Of a stretch of 64,000 nucleotides of DNA, positions 45,354 through 54,412 are shown in pieces (within the stretch, counting starts at the first letter, position 1; every line of letters starts with the position of its first letter). The position numbers and the translations under genes are program-made. The notes below the pieces were generated by a model, which was given only the letters and a program-made list of their open reading frames with translations, ran no database searches and was not told where the DNA came from. This stretch comes from Flavobacteriales bacterium (GTDB taxonomy: Bacteria > Bacteroidota > Bacteroidia > Flavobacteriales_E > Vicingaceae): positions 1-64,000 of the forward strand of contig NVUQ01000004.1 of NCBI GenBank assembly GCA_002401955.1, written 5' to 3'.

Positions 45354-46530
45354 CTTTAATCCCAGGTAAATCTTTCCCTTCCAAATATTCTAACATTGCT
45401 CCTCCACCAGTACTTACGTGACTAACTTTGTCTGCTAAATTAAACTTGTTCACAGCCGCAACAGAATCACCACCACCAACAAGAGAAAAAGCACCATTTT
45501 TGGTAGCTTCTACAACAGCTAAAGCAACCTGTTTGGTTCCTTCCTGAAAGCTTTCTATTTCAAAAACGCCCATAGGACCATTCCATAAAATAGTTTTTGA
45601 ATTTTTAATACATTTAGAATATTCATTAATTGCATTTACACCAATATCTAATCCCATCCAACCATCAGGAATTTCAGTGGTAGAACAAGTTTGTTTATTG
45701 GCTTCATTACTAAAGTTGTCAGCAGCAACAGTATCACTTGGGAGTAAAATAGAAACGTTATTAGCATTAGCTTTTTCTAAGATTTCTTTAGCCGTAGGGA
45801 TAAAATCATCCTCAACCAAAGAATTTCCTGTTTTACCACCTAATGCTTTTGCAAAAGTGTAAGCCATTCCTCCACCAATAATGATGTTATCAACTTTCTC
45901 TAATAAATTTTCAATAATGGTTAATTTAGAAGATACCTTTGCACCACCAACAATCGCAGTAATTGGATGTTTTCCTTCAGTTAAAACTTTGTTAACACTT
46001 GTTATCTCTTTTTCTATTAAGTATCCAAACATTTTTTCAGTTGGAAAAAATTTAGCAATAACAGCTGTAGAAGCATGAGCTCTGTGAACTGTTCCAAAAG
46101 CATCATTTATATAAACATCACCGTGTTTAGCCAATTGTCTCGAAAAATTTTGATCTCCGGCAGTTTCATGCTTGTAGAAACGTAAATTTTCTAGCAAAAG
46201 AATTTCACCATTATTTAAGTTAGAAGATGTGGTAATGGCATCTTCACTAATACAATCATCAACAAAATTTACTTTAGTTTCAGTTAGTTCAGAAATTCTA
46301 TTTACAATATGTTTTAATGAAAATTTATCATTAGGACCACTTTTTGGTCTACCTAAATGAGACATAAGAACAACAGCTCCACCATCGTTAAGTACTTTTT
46401 TAATAGTTGGTATTGCTGCACGAATTCTTGTGTCGTCAGTAATTTCCATACTTTCATTTAAAGGAACATTAAAATCTACACGTATTAAAGCTTTTTTATT
46501 GTTGAAATTGTAATCGTTAATGTTTTGCAT
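45340..46530 (-). CDS. pgk: Phosphoglycerate kinase
   Basis: This 396-aa glycolytic enzyme converts 1,3-bisphosphoglycerate and ADP to 3-phosphoglycerate and ATP. Family signatures are [71 protein letters not shown] and the C-terminal GGGDSVAAV plus [13 protein letters not shown]. Length is normal. Divergent from the beta-barrel gene and convergent with the membrane-protein operon. Confidence 0.97.
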   Translation of the reverse strand: MQNINDYNFNNKKALIRVDFNVPLNESMEITDDTRIRAAIPTIKKVLNDGGAVVLMSHLGRPKSGPNDKFSLKHIVNRISELTETKVNFVDDCISEDAITTSSNLNNGEILLLENLRFYKHETAGDQNFSRQLAKHGDVYINDAFGTVHRAHASTAVIAKFFPTEKMFGYLIEKEITSVNKVLTEGKHPITAIVGGAKVSSKLTIIENLLEKVDNIIIGGGMAYTFAKALGGKTGNSLVEDDFIPTAKEILEKANANNVSILLPSDTVAADNFSNEANKQTCSTTEIPDGWMGLDIGVNAINEYSKCIKNSKTILWNGPMGVFEIESFQEGTKQVALAVVEATKNGAFSLVGGGDSVAAVNKFNLADKVSHVSTGGGAMLEYLEGKDLPGIKAILG

Positions 46531-46590
46531 CTCAGAAAAAATATTGGAACGTAAAGTTAAAGTTTTGGATCATAATGAGACTATCAAACT

Positions 46591-46628
46591 CAATATTAAT
46601 TACTTTTGAGAGTGATGGAATTCAAGAG
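46591..46628 (+). repeat. Duplicated copy of the holB promoter and first codons
   Basis: CAATATTAATTACTTTTGAG then AGTGATGGAATTCAAGAG aligns with 47711-47748 at the true holB start, about 30 of 38 bases identical, offset 1120 bp. It keeps a -7 box TACTTTTG (46601-46608), an ATG at 46615 and codons for MEFKRL before a stop, against MQFKKI in holB. It appears to be a fossil holB start left upstream of the inserted beta-barrel gene. Confidence 0.65.
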
Positions 46629-46660
46629 GTTATAAGTTAGTAAAATTATTTAGTTTTAAA

Positions 46661-47542
46661 ATGAGGAAAAGAGTATTACTATTATTAGTAAATATTATTG
46701 TGGTAAGCCAGTGTTTTTCACAGATGTATGTAAAGCTAAATCCTAGCTACAATAGGTCGTTGGGAGGACAGGTATTAGCACAAAACACATATTTAGAATA
46801 TGTCTCTGGGTTAGATCAGGTTAAAGAAAAGGTTGACAATGTACGTTCTAGTCTTGGGCAAGGCTATATGGCTAGTTTTTCAGTTGGATATGGTTTTACT
46901 CCTCAGTTTAGTATGGAATTGGGGGCATCATACTTAAAGGGGAAGGAATCACAGTCGAGTCTTACCTTGAGGTACACAAATTCGGAAGAAAAGTCAACTT
47001 ACACTTTAACAGGGCGACTATTCTCTATCGATCCAGCTTTTGTATTTTCTTCAAAAGAAAAAGATGCTTTTGGAACCTATGTTTCTTTAGGATTTCCGAT
47101 AAATTTTATTTCATTTGATTCGTATTATGTTGGCAAAGAACCTGGCTCTTATAAAACTTCCGAGATACATAGAAGGTATACAGGCTCTGTCAGTGTTGGA
47201 GTTTCTACTAAATTAGGTGTTTCAGCGAAGTTAAATGAAAGCCTCAAAATATTTGGAGAGATAGGATTTACTTACATTAATTTTTCTCCAAACGAAAGTG
47301 AGGTTACTTCATATGATATTGGTGGGCATGATTCTTTATCAGCTTTCAGCGCATCTGAATTAAAGACTGTTTATAAGGAGAATGTTGTCAAAGATTATGA
47401 TTATATTGATGGTCAGTGGGTGGAAGACTATAATACTAACAAACCTAAGGTTCGTCAAAAGTTTGACACTCCTTTTTCATATCTCTCTTTTTCTTTAGGG
47501 ATCAAGTTTTACTTTTTTAAGAAGAGGCACGATAGTGAATAA
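46661..47542 (+). CDS. Outer-membrane beta-barrel protein (porin-like), unknown function
   Basis: This 293-aa protein has a signal peptide ending SQCFSQ and alternating beta-strand sequence to the end, finishing FSYLSFSLGIKFYFFKKR, where the last barrel strand ends in aromatic residues followed by a charged tail. This fits small Bacteroidota beta-barrel proteins; no specific family is recognised. It lies between pgk and holB, bracketed by a direct repeat (46591-46628 and 47711-47748), which suggests that the gene arrived by insertion or duplication. Confidence 0.8.
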   Translation: MRKRVLLLLVNIIVVSQCFSQMYVKLNPSYNRSLGGQVLAQNTYLEYVSGLDQVKEKVDNVRSSLGQGYMASFSVGYGFTPQFSMELGASYLKGKESQSSLTLRYTNSEEKSTYTLTGRLFSIDPAFVFSSKEKDAFGTYVSLGFPINFISFDSYYVGKEPGSYKTSEIHRRYTGSVSVGVSTKLGVSAKLNESLKIFGEIGFTYINFSPNESEVTSYDIGGHDSLSAFSASELKTVYKENVVKDYDYIDGQWVEDYNTNKPKVRQKFDTPFSYLSFSLGIKFYFFKKRHDSE

Positions 47543-47710
47543 ATCGGTGGAAAATGAATTTTCCTTAGCCTGCTAATTTAATTCGAAAACCCCTAGGAGA
47601 GAGATGTTAATGGAATTAGATCAACAGGGCTAAAATTCTATGGAAAACAGTAAGTACCTCTAAAATAATAAGTCGATATAAAATTAAATTATAAAGAGGA
47701 GAGCTAACCC

Positions 47711-47748
47711 CAATAATAATTACTTTTGAAAGCGATGCAATTTAAAAA
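47711..47748 (+). promoter_or_regulatory. holB promoter and leaderless start region
   Basis: The -7 box TACTTTTG (47721-47728) ends 6 nt before ATG 47735. Transcription starting about 7 nt after the box would begin at or next to the ATG. The same block is repeated upstream at 46591-46628. Confidence 0.55.
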
Positions 47749-48886
47749 GATCATAGGGCACCAAAATGTAAAAAAACGATTAATTAATTCAGTTAACGAA
47801 GGACGAATTAGTCACGCACAATTGTTTTTAGGACCAGAAGGGTGTGGTAATTTGCCTCTGGCAATTGCTTATGCCCAATATATTTCTTGTTTAGAAAAAT
47901 CTGAAATGGATTCTTGTGGCGAATGTCAATCTTGCATTAAATATGAGAAATTGATACATCCAGATTTGCACTTTGTATTTCCTGTTGCATCAAGTGCTGA
48001 GGTAAAAGATAAGCCAACCAGCACTAAATATATTGCACAATGGCGCGAAGCAATTTTAGATGAGCCTTATTTATCTTTAGCTCATTGGCAAAATAGAATT
48101 GAAACGGGAAATAAACAACTTTTAATCTCTAAAAATGAAAGTGAGGATATTCTAAAAATCTTAAGCCTTAAAACCTATGAATCGGAATATAAAGTGATGA
48201 TTATTTGGTATCCAGAAAGGTTTAATATTGCCTCAGGAAATAAACTGTTAAAGATTATTGAGGAGCCACCAAATAAAACATTGTTTATATTGGTTGCACA
48301 GGATTCGGAACAAGTTTTAACCACTATTTTATCACGAACACAACTTGTTAAAGTTGGTAGAATTCAAGAAGAAGTTTTGCAGGCTGAATTGGTAAAAAAG
48401 TATAGTTTAGAAGCTTCAGTTGCACATAAAATAGCACACCAATCGGATGGAAATTTTATTACAGCTCAAAAACTAATTGAACATTCGGCAACAGAAGAAG
48501 AATTCCATGATTTGTTTAAAGATTGGATGCGTTCTGCCTTTAAAGGCAATGTTGCAGGTTTAATTATTTGGTCAGAAAATATGGCAAATATTTCTTTTGG
48601 AAGAGAAAAACAAAAGCAATTTTTAAAATATTCTTTACATATTTTTAGAGAAAGTTTAATGAAGAATTATGGTGATGCTGAAATGGAAAGAGTTGCCAGT
48701 AATGAAGTGAAATTTTTATCCAATTTTTCACCTTACATTCATGGAGCAAATTGCATTGAAATTATTGAGTTGTTTAATGATGCCTCTTACCATATTGAAA
48801 GAAATGCCAACCCTAAAATTTTGTTTTTAGATGTTTCTTTAAAACTCACCAAACTATTGCGTGTTGAAGCTCCAGTTGGGACTTAA
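47735..48886 (+). CDS. holB: DNA polymerase III delta-prime subunit
   Basis: This 383-aa AAA+ clamp-loader subunit begins MQFKKIIGHQNVKKRLINSV. The P-loop region reads LGPEGCGNLPLA, so the usual Walker A GKT/S is lost, as expected for delta-prime. Zinc-binding cysteines lie in SCLEKSEMDSCGECQSCIKY, with LKIIEEPPNKTLFILV and the SRTQ sensor region after. I chose ATG 47735 over TTG 47726, because the TTG falls inside the -7 box. It is followed by ricT, gldH and a PBP gene on the same strand. Confidence 0.93.
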   Translation: MQFKKIIGHQNVKKRLINSVNEGRISHAQLFLGPEGCGNLPLAIAYAQYISCLEKSEMDSCGECQSCIKYEKLIHPDLHFVFPVASSAEVKDKPTSTKYIAQWREAILDEPYLSLAHWQNRIETGNKQLLISKNESEDILKILSLKTYESEYKVMIIWYPERFNIASGNKLLKIIEEPPNKTLFILVAQDSEQVLTTILSRTQLVKVGRIQEEVLQAELVKKYSLEASVAHKIAHQSDGNFITAQKLIEHSATEEEFHDLFKDWMRSAFKGNVAGLIIWSENMANISFGREKQKQFLKYSLHIFRESLMKNYGDAEMERVASNEVKFLSNFSPYIHGANCIEIIELFNDASYHIERNANPKILFLDVSLKLTKLLRVEAPVGT

Positions 48887-48941
48887 CAATTTATTCTTTA
48901 AAAATCATAAACATCAGTTAAAATTTAGCCTACAAATATGC

Positions 48942-48949
48942 TATATTTG
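48942..48949 (+). promoter_or_regulatory. -7 box TATATTTG for ricT-gldH-PBP
   Basis: An exact TAnnTTTG match 65 nt before the ricT start, in the 128-nt gap after holB. A longer leader of about 58 nt would result. Confidence 0.5.
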
Positions 48950-49014
48950 TGAGGAACAATAAGTTTAACGATTCGTAGTTTTTTAATAAAAAACTCACAA
49001 TATATAGAATTTGA

Positions 49015-50286
49015 ATGGGATGTAGTGGATGTAGTACTGAGAGGGGTTGTGGAACATCATCGAAAGGGTGTAAAAGCAAAACTGGCAGTTGTAATAAATT
49101 AAATGTTTTTGATTGGCTAAAGGATATTGAATTGCCTCACGGTCAGAAAATGTTTGATTGTGTAGAAATTCGTTTTAAAAATAGCCGAAAAGAATTTTAT
49201 AGAAACATAGATGAATTAAGCCTAAATATTGGTGATGTTGTTGCTGTAGAATCTTCTCCAGGCCATGATATGGGAACGGTTTCTTTAACAGGAGAATTGG
49301 TTAAAAAGCAAATGCGAAAACGTAAAGTTGCTTTTGATTCTGAAGAAGTAAAAAAGATTTATCGCCAAGCAAAAAAGACAGACATTGATAAGTGGATGGA
49401 AGCTCAATCTTTAGAGACTGACACCATGTACAAAGCAAGAACACTTGCAATTGATCTAGGCTTGCAAATGAAAATTAGCGATGTTGAATATCAAGGAGAT
49501 AGATCTAAAGCAACTTTTTATTATACAGCCGAAGGACGAGTTGATTTTAGAGAATTGATAAAAAAATTAGCTGGAGAATTTAAGATAAGAATCGAGATGA
49601 AACAGATTGGTGTTCGTCAAGAAGCGAGTAGAATAGGAGGGATTGGCTCTTGTGGAAGAGAACTTTGTTGTTCTACTTGGTTAACTGATTTTAGATCCGT
49701 TTCAACCTCTGCTGCACGTTACCAACAGCTTTCTTTAAATCCACAAAAATTAGCAGGACAATGCGGTAAGTTAAAGTGTTGTTTGAATTATGAGTTGGAT
49801 AGTTATGTTGATGCATTAAAAGATTTTCCGAACACTAACCTGAAATTAAAAACGAAAAAAGGAAATGCATTTTACCGTAAAATGGACATTTTTAAAAATG
49901 TAATGTGGTATTCTTATCAAGATGAACCGTTAAAATTTATTGAGTTAAAACTCGATAGAGTTAATGAGATTGTTGAAATGAATAAACAAGAGGAGAAACC
50001 AAACGATTTAATGGATTTCGTTGTGTTGAAAGAGGTTGTGAAAGAACCAGAATATGGTAATGTTGTTGGTCAGGATGATTTAACTCGTTTTGACAAACCT
50101 AAAGGAGGAAACAAGAAGAACAAAAACAAGAAACGTAAGTTTAGTAATTCTAATAAACCGAATAATAGCGGGAATAAGCAAGGAGAAAAACCTAAAGGGT
50201 CTAAGTCAAACAATAACCCGAATAGAACCAGAAATAATAATAACAAAGGAAAAGGAAATAAACCTCAAGCAAAGAAGAATGATTAA
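49015..50286 (+). CDS. ricT: RicT/PSP1 domain regulatory Fe-S protein
   Basis: This 423-aa protein is the YaaT/RicT PSP1-domain family. In Bacillus RicT joins RicA and RicF in a Fe-S complex that affects mRNA processing. The N-terminus is cysteine rich (C3, C6, C12, C19, C26 in MGCSGCSTERGCG and following). The core PSP1 has GIGSCGRELCCSTW and AGQCGKLKCCLNYE. The last ~80 residues are low-complexity Asn/Lys rich (GNKQGEKPKGSKSNNN), likely disordered and nucleic-acid binding. The gldH ATG overlaps its end by 8 nt. Confidence 0.9.
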   Translation: MGCSGCSTERGCGTSSKGCKSKTGSCNKLNVFDWLKDIELPHGQKMFDCVEIRFKNSRKEFYRNIDELSLNIGDVVAVESSPGHDMGTVSLTGELVKKQMRKRKVAFDSEEVKKIYRQAKKTDIDKWMEAQSLETDTMYKARTLAIDLGLQMKISDVEYQGDRSKATFYYTAEGRVDFRELIKKLAGEFKIRIEMKQIGVRQEASRIGGIGSCGRELCCSTWLTDFRSVSTSAARYQQLSLNPQKLAGQCGKLKCCLNYELDSYVDALKDFPNTNLKLKTKKGNAFYRKMDIFKNVMWYSYQDEPLKFIELKLDRVNEIVEMNKQEEKPNDLMDFVVLKEVVKEPEYGNVVGQDDLTRFDKPKGGNKKNKNKKRKFSNSNKPNNSGNKQGEKPKGSKSNNNPNRTRNNNNKGKGNKPQAKKND

Positions 50287-50758
50287 TGGTTCTTTTAAAA
50301 TAATAGGAATTATTTTGGTGCTTGTTGGATTGGTTTCTTGCGATGGCAACAAAGTGTTTGAAGAATATATTGAAGTAAAAAAGGCCAATTGGCAAAAAGA
50401 GAATGTAGCAAGTTTTGAATTTGAAGCAAAAGACACAACAGTTCTTCATAATTTATACATTAACATTCGCAATACTGGAGATTATGCATATAGCAATATT
50501 TACCTCTTTGTTACCATGAAAGGTCCAAATGGAGGGCTGTTAAAAGATACAGTAAATTGTGTGTTGGCAGATAATAGAGGGAAATGGTTGGGAAAAGGAG
50601 TTGGTGATTTATGGGATTTAAGAATTCCTTATGTTGGAGGTTTTAAGTTTGCTCAATCAGGAAAATACATTATTTCTTTAGAACAAGCAATGCGAGTTGA
50701 AGATGGATTAAAAGGAATAACTGATGTTGGACTAAGAGTTGAAACGACAAATAAATAA
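50279..50758 (+). CDS. gldH: Gliding motility lipoprotein GldH
   Basis: This 159-aa protein has a lipoprotein signal (IGIILVLVGLVSC) and the GldH-type beta-sandwich (YINIRNTGDYAYSNIYLFVT, DTVNCVLADNRGKWLGKGVG). GldH is needed for gliding and T9SS function in Flavobacterium johnsoniae; the homologue here lies in a ricT-gldH-PBP1A order. I use ATG 50279; a longer frame from 50090 would overlap ricT by nearly 200 nt in its low-complexity tail and lacks a signal peptide. Its stop overlaps the PBP start by one base. Confidence 0.9.
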   Translation: MINGSFKIIGIILVLVGLVSCDGNKVFEEYIEVKKANWQKENVASFEFEAKDTTVLHNLYINIRNTGDYAYSNIYLFVTMKGPNGGLLKDTVNCVLADNRGKWLGKGVGDLWDLRIPYVGGFKFAQSGKYIISLEQAMRVEDGLKGITDVGLRVETTNK

Positions 50759-53238
50759 TGACAAAGCAAAAAAATACAACAAACAATAGAAAAAGACTTA
50801 TGTTTTTTTGGATGCTAGTATTTGTGCCAGTTTTTTTATTTTTTATTGCAATGTGGGGAGCAAAAACAGGTAATTTAGGCTTTGATCCACTACCAGATTT
50901 AATAGAATTAGAAAATCCAAAAAGCAACTTGGCATCAGAAATTATTACTGCTGATGGTAAAATTATAGGAAAGTATTTCTTTCAGAACAGAACAAATGTT
51001 AAATATGAAGATTTATCTCCTTTTTTAGTAGATGCTTTAATAGCTACTGAAGATGAAAGATATAGAACTCATTCAGGAATAGATTTGCGAGGTTTAGTAA
51101 GGGCTGTAGCTAATTTAGGACAGGCAGGAGGAGCAAGTACCATTACGCAACAATTGGCTAAAATGATGTTTGAACATAAAGCTAAAAATCTAATAGAACG
51201 AATAAAACAAAAATTACAAGAACAAATCTTAGCGGTTGAATTAGAGAAAAGGTATACTAAAGATGAAATCATTACAATGTATTACAATCAGTTTGATTTT
51301 ATTTACAATGCTGTTGGGATTAAGTCTGCAGCAAGAGTTTATTTTAACAAAACTCCAATAGAGTTGGATATTGAAGAAGCCGCTGTTTTGGTTGGGATGG
51401 CAAAAAACCCATCAAGATATAATCCGAAAAGATTTCCAGAGAATGCAATGAAGCGAAGAGAAGTTGTTTTTGCTCAAATGAAACGAAGCGAATTGATTAC
51501 GCAAGAAGAATACGACTCATTAAGAGTATTACCTATAGTATTAAATTATCAAGCTGTAGATCATAGAGAAGGGATTGCTCCTTATTTTAGAGAAACATTA
51601 AGATTGAAAATTCAAAAAATGTTTAAGGAGAAAGATGCAGACAGTAATTATATTTATGCTAAATCAGACGGAAAGCCTTATGACATTTATAAAGATGGAT
51701 TAAAAATATTTACAACAATAAATTCTCGAATGCAAAAACATGCAGAGTTTGCTGTAGAAGAGTATATCGCAAAAACCTTACAAGGGCAGTTTGATAGGCA
51801 TTTAAAACGTTATAGAACAAACCGTTACCCTTACGATGGAAGTCATAAAGGGATTTCAAAAAAACAATATCTTTCTCTTTTAAAATCATCAAAAGAAAAA
51901 ACACCTCGTTATCGAATTTTGGCGGGTAAAGAATGTTTTAATTGTGGAAGAAGGGGTTCTAAAAATGTAAAAAAAGAGGGTAAGTATTATGTTTGTCAGG
52001 CGAATACTGATGATTGCGGTAAAAAGAGATGGGCCACCAACAAGGATTCTATAGATATTATTTTTGATAAAAAGATACAAATGAAAGTGTTTGCTCATTC
52101 TGGAGCAATAGACACCTTACTATCGCCAAATGATTCTATTAAATATTACAAAACTTTTTTACATACAGGCTTAATGTCTGTAGACCCACATACTGGTTAT
52201 ATTAAAGCTTGGGTTGGAGGAGTAAATTATGAGCAATTTGCTTATGATCATGTTACAAGTACCCGACAAGTTGGTTCTACCTTTAAACCTTTTGTGTATG
52301 TAACGGCTATTCAAAACGGTTATTCACCTTGCTATGAAGTGCCAAACACTAAAATCACTTTTAATAAAGGAGAGTTTGGATTATTAAAAGATTGGACACC
52401 AAGAAATGCGGATGGAGTTTATAATGGATGTCATGTTTCTTTAAAATATGCCTTAGCAAATTCTATGAATACAATTACTGCATGGATTATGAAACAGTTT
52501 GGTCCTGAAGCAGTAATGCAACAAGCAAGAAATATGGGGATAAAAAATAAATTAGATCCAGTTCCATCACTATGTTTAGGGGTTGCCGATTTAAGTGTTT
52601 ACGAAATGGTAGGGGCCAATGCAACTTTTGCAAATAAAGGAGTTTACATAGAGCCTACCATGTTTACGAGAATTGAGGATAAACATGGCAATGTAATTAT
52701 GGATGTAAATCCTGAGACCAAAGAAGCAATGAGTGAAGAAACGGCTTATTTAATGTTAGATTTAATGAAGGGAATAGTTCAGGGGGAATACAATAAATGT
52801 ATGGGAGACAATATGAAAGAAAGGGGTAAGAAAGGAATATATACTAATGGAACAGGGGTAAGGTTACGTGGAACTATATCTAAATCAAGACCTTATGTGG
52901 GGCATCATTATCCCATAGCTGGAAAAACAGGAACCACAAATAATCAGTCTGATGGGTGGTTTATGGGTTTAACCCCAGATTTAGTAACTGGAGTTTGGGT
53001 AGGTGCTGATGAAAGGGCTGTTCGTTTTGCGACTATATCTATGGGGCAAGGAGCCAATACAGCTTTACCTGTCTGGGGTTATTATATGCAAAAAGTAAAA
53101 GCAGATAAGAAATTAAATTACCCTGATAAAGATTTTGAAAAACCAGATAAACCATTAAGTATGGAATTAGATTGTATTAAATATAATCTGATGAATAATG
53201 GAGGAGGAGACTTTGGTTCTGAACCTCAAGAGTATTAA
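50758..53238 (+). CDS. Penicillin-binding protein 1A-type bifunctional peptidoglycan synthase, with a four-Cys insertion
   Basis: This 826-aa protein has one N-terminal membrane helix (residues ~18-38), a GT51 glycosyltransferase domain ([20 protein letters not shown] with E98; [14 protein letters not shown]) and a transpeptidase domain with S507xxK510 (GSTFKPF), SMN and KTGTT (K723). It polymerises and cross-links peptidoglycan in the periplasm. Between the two domains C393, C396, C413 and C420 form a CxxC...C...C pattern (ECFNCGRRG...[15 protein letters not shown]), like a small zinc ribbon. I do not know this insertion as standard in PBP1A. scoA follows 11 nt later. Confidence 0.93.
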   Translation: MTKQKNTTNNRKRLMFFWMLVFVPVFLFFIAMWGAKTGNLGFDPLPDLIELENPKSNLASEIITADGKIIGKYFFQNRTNVKYEDLSPFLVDALIATEDERYRTHSGIDLRGLVRAVANLGQAGGASTITQQLAKMMFEHKAKNLIERIKQKLQEQILAVELEKRYTKDEIITMYYNQFDFIYNAVGIKSAARVYFNKTPIELDIEEAAVLVGMAKNPSRYNPKRFPENAMKRREVVFAQMKRSELITQEEYDSLRVLPIVLNYQAVDHREGIAPYFRETLRLKIQKMFKEKDADSNYIYAKSDGKPYDIYKDGLKIFTTINSRMQKHAEFAVEEYIAKTLQGQFDRHLKRYRTNRYPYDGSHKGISKKQYLSLLKSSKEKTPRYRILAGKECFNCGRRGSKNVKKEGKYYVCQANTDDCGKKRWATNKDSIDIIFDKKIQMKVFAHSGAIDTLLSPNDSIKYYKTFLHTGLMSVDPHTGYIKAWVGGVNYEQFAYDHVTSTRQVGSTFKPFVYVTAIQNGYSPCYEVPNTKITFNKGEFGLLKDWTPRNADGVYNGCHVSLKYALANSMNTITAWIMKQFGPEAVMQQARNMGIKNKLDPVPSLCLGVADLSVYEMVGANATFANKGVYIEPTMFTRIEDKHGNVIMDVNPETKEAMSEETAYLMLDLMKGIVQGEYNKCMGDNMKERGKKGIYTNGTGVRLRGTISKSRPYVGHHYPIAGKTGTTNNQSDGWFMGLTPDLVTGVWVGADERAVRFATISMGQGANTALPVWGYYMQKVKADKKLNYPDKDFEKPDKPLSMELDCIKYNLMNNGGGDFGSEPQEY

Positions 53239-53249
53239 AAAATAAAACT

Positions 53250-53954
53250 ATGGCAATAAACAAAGTTGTTACAAACGCAGAAGAAGCAACTAAAGGAATT
53301 GAAGATGGAATGACCTTGATGTTAGGAGGTTTTGGCTTATGTGGTATTCCTGAAAACTGCATTTCTGAAATGGTAAATATGAATGTAAAAGGATTAACCT
53401 GCATTTCTAATAACGCAGGGGTTGATAATTTTGGATTAGGGTTATTGCTTCAGAAAAAACAGATCAAAAAAATGATTTCTTCTTATGTTGGAGAGAATGA
53501 TGAGTTTGAAAGCCAAATGTTAAGTGGAGAGTTGGAGGTGGATTTAATACCTCAAGGTTCTTTGGCAGAGAGATGTAGAGCTGGTGGTGCTGGAATTCCA
53601 GCATTTTTTACACCTGCTGGTTATGGAACTGAAGTGGCAGAAGGAAAAGAAGTAAGAGAATTTAATGGCAAACCACATATTTTAGAAAGTGCTTTAACAG
53701 CAGATTTTGCTATTGTAAAAGCTTGGAAAGGAGATACTGCGGGTAACTTGGTTTATAAAGCTACCGCACGTAATTTTAATCCTATGATGGCAATGGCAGG
53801 AAAAACTACCATTGCTGAGGTTGAAGAATTAGTTCCTGAAGGAACATTAGATCCAAATACAATACATACACCAGGAATATTTGTACAACGAATTTTCCAA
53901 GGAGTGGATTATGAAAAAAGAATAGAGCAGAGAACTACTCGCATGCGCGAATAG
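53250..53954 (+). CDS. scoA: 3-oxoacid CoA-transferase subunit A
   Basis: This 234-aa protein is the alpha subunit of a type I CoA-transferase (SCOT/AtoD family). Signatures are [36 protein letters not shown] and [23 protein letters not shown]. With subunit B it moves CoA from succinyl-CoA to acetoacetate, or a similar acid pair, in ketone-body or short-chain acid use. It starts 11 nt after the PBP gene. The B-subunit gene, usually directly adjacent, is 458 nt away because of the S23 element. Confidence 0.93.
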   Translation: MAINKVVTNAEEATKGIEDGMTLMLGGFGLCGIPENCISEMVNMNVKGLTCISNNAGVDNFGLGLLLQKKQIKKMISSYVGENDEFESQMLSGELEVDLIPQGSLAERCRAGGAGIPAFFTPAGYGTEVAEGKEVREFNGKPHILESALTADFAIVKAWKGDTAGNLVYKATARNFNPMMAMAGKTTIAEVEELVPEGTLDPNTIHTPGIFVQRIFQGVDYEKRIEQRTTRMRE

Positions 53955-53993
53955 TTAAATGTAATAATTGATTAATTCTTTAATGTAACAATT

Positions 53994-54344
53994 ATGGACA
54001 AGAAAGAAAATGTTATACTTACAAAAACTATTGCTTTTTCTTTGTTAATAATTGAGTTTTGTGAAAGTTTAGAAAAGCAAAGAAAATTTGTGATTGCGAA
54101 TCAATTGTTAAAATCAGGGACTTCAATTGGAGCAAACATTCATGAAGCACAAAATGCAGAAAGTAGAGCTGATTTTATTCATAAAGTAAAAATTGCAGCA
54201 AAAGAAGTTGAAGAAGTAAAGTATTGGTTGATTTTATGTAAAGAGGCAAAATCATACCCATTTGATGAGAATTTAGAACATCATATTAAAGAAATTGGGT
54301 TGATTATTTATAAGATATTAAGTAGTAGTAAAAAATCAATGTAG
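53994..54344 (+). CDS. Four-helix bundle protein, S23/IVP family
   Basis: This 116-aa protein is an S23 rRNA intervening-sequence-type four-helix bundle. Its core is LLKSGTSIGANIHEAQNAES followed by ADFIHKVKIAAKEVEEVKYWL. Members are encoded within 23S rRNA intervening sequences of some bacteria, and as Avd accessory proteins of diversity-generating retroelements, where they bind nucleic acid and reverse transcriptase. Here no reverse transcriptase is near. The gene interrupts the scoA-scoB pair and sits inside terminal inverted repeats. Its ATG begins directly at the inner end of the left repeat, so it depends on operon readthrough or on a promoter within the repeat. Confidence 0.9.
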   Translation: MDKKENVILTKTIAFSLLIIEFCESLEKQRKFVIANQLLKSGTSIGANIHEAQNAESRADFIHKVKIAAKEVEEVKYWLILCKEAKSYPFDENLEHHIKEIGLIIYKILSSSKKSM

Positions 54345-54347
54345 CAG

Positions 54348-54387
54348 TTTTCTAATGTAACAATAGAATAATTGTTACATTAGAAAA
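54348..54387. repeat. Perfect 17-bp inverted repeat at the right end of the S23 element
   Basis: TTTTCTAATGTAACAAT (54348-54364) and ATTGTTACATTAGAAAA (54371-54387) pair perfectly around a 6-nt loop, 4 nt after the S23 stop. It may act as a recognition hairpin or as an attenuator ahead of scoB. Confidence 0.9.
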
Positions 54388-54412
54388 TTGTTTAATTATT
54401 ACATTATATAAG

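Larger units (their letters stand above)
53958..54405. mobile_element. Putative S23 (IVP) element with 36-bp terminal inverted repeats
   Basis: The left terminal repeat (53958-53993) starts AATGTAATAATT and ends AATGTAACAATT. The right terminal repeat (54370-54405) starts AATTGTTACATT and ends AATTATTACATT. Left and right are imperfect inverted repeats, 30 of 36 positions matching. The only gene inside is the S23 ORF, whose ATG directly follows the left repeat. Exact removal leaves 10 nt between the scoA stop and the scoB ATG, a normal operon gap. No clear target-site duplication is seen. No transposase is inside, so mobilisation would need a partner. Confidence 0.65.

Noticed and set aside
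50090-50278. 63-residue extension of gldH
   Set aside because: It would overlap the low-complexity end of ricT and remove the lipoprotein signal from the N-terminus.
53994-54344. Diversity-generating retroelement
   Set aside because: The S23/Avd-like gene is present, but no reverse transcriptase, template repeat or variable repeat is seen in the window.
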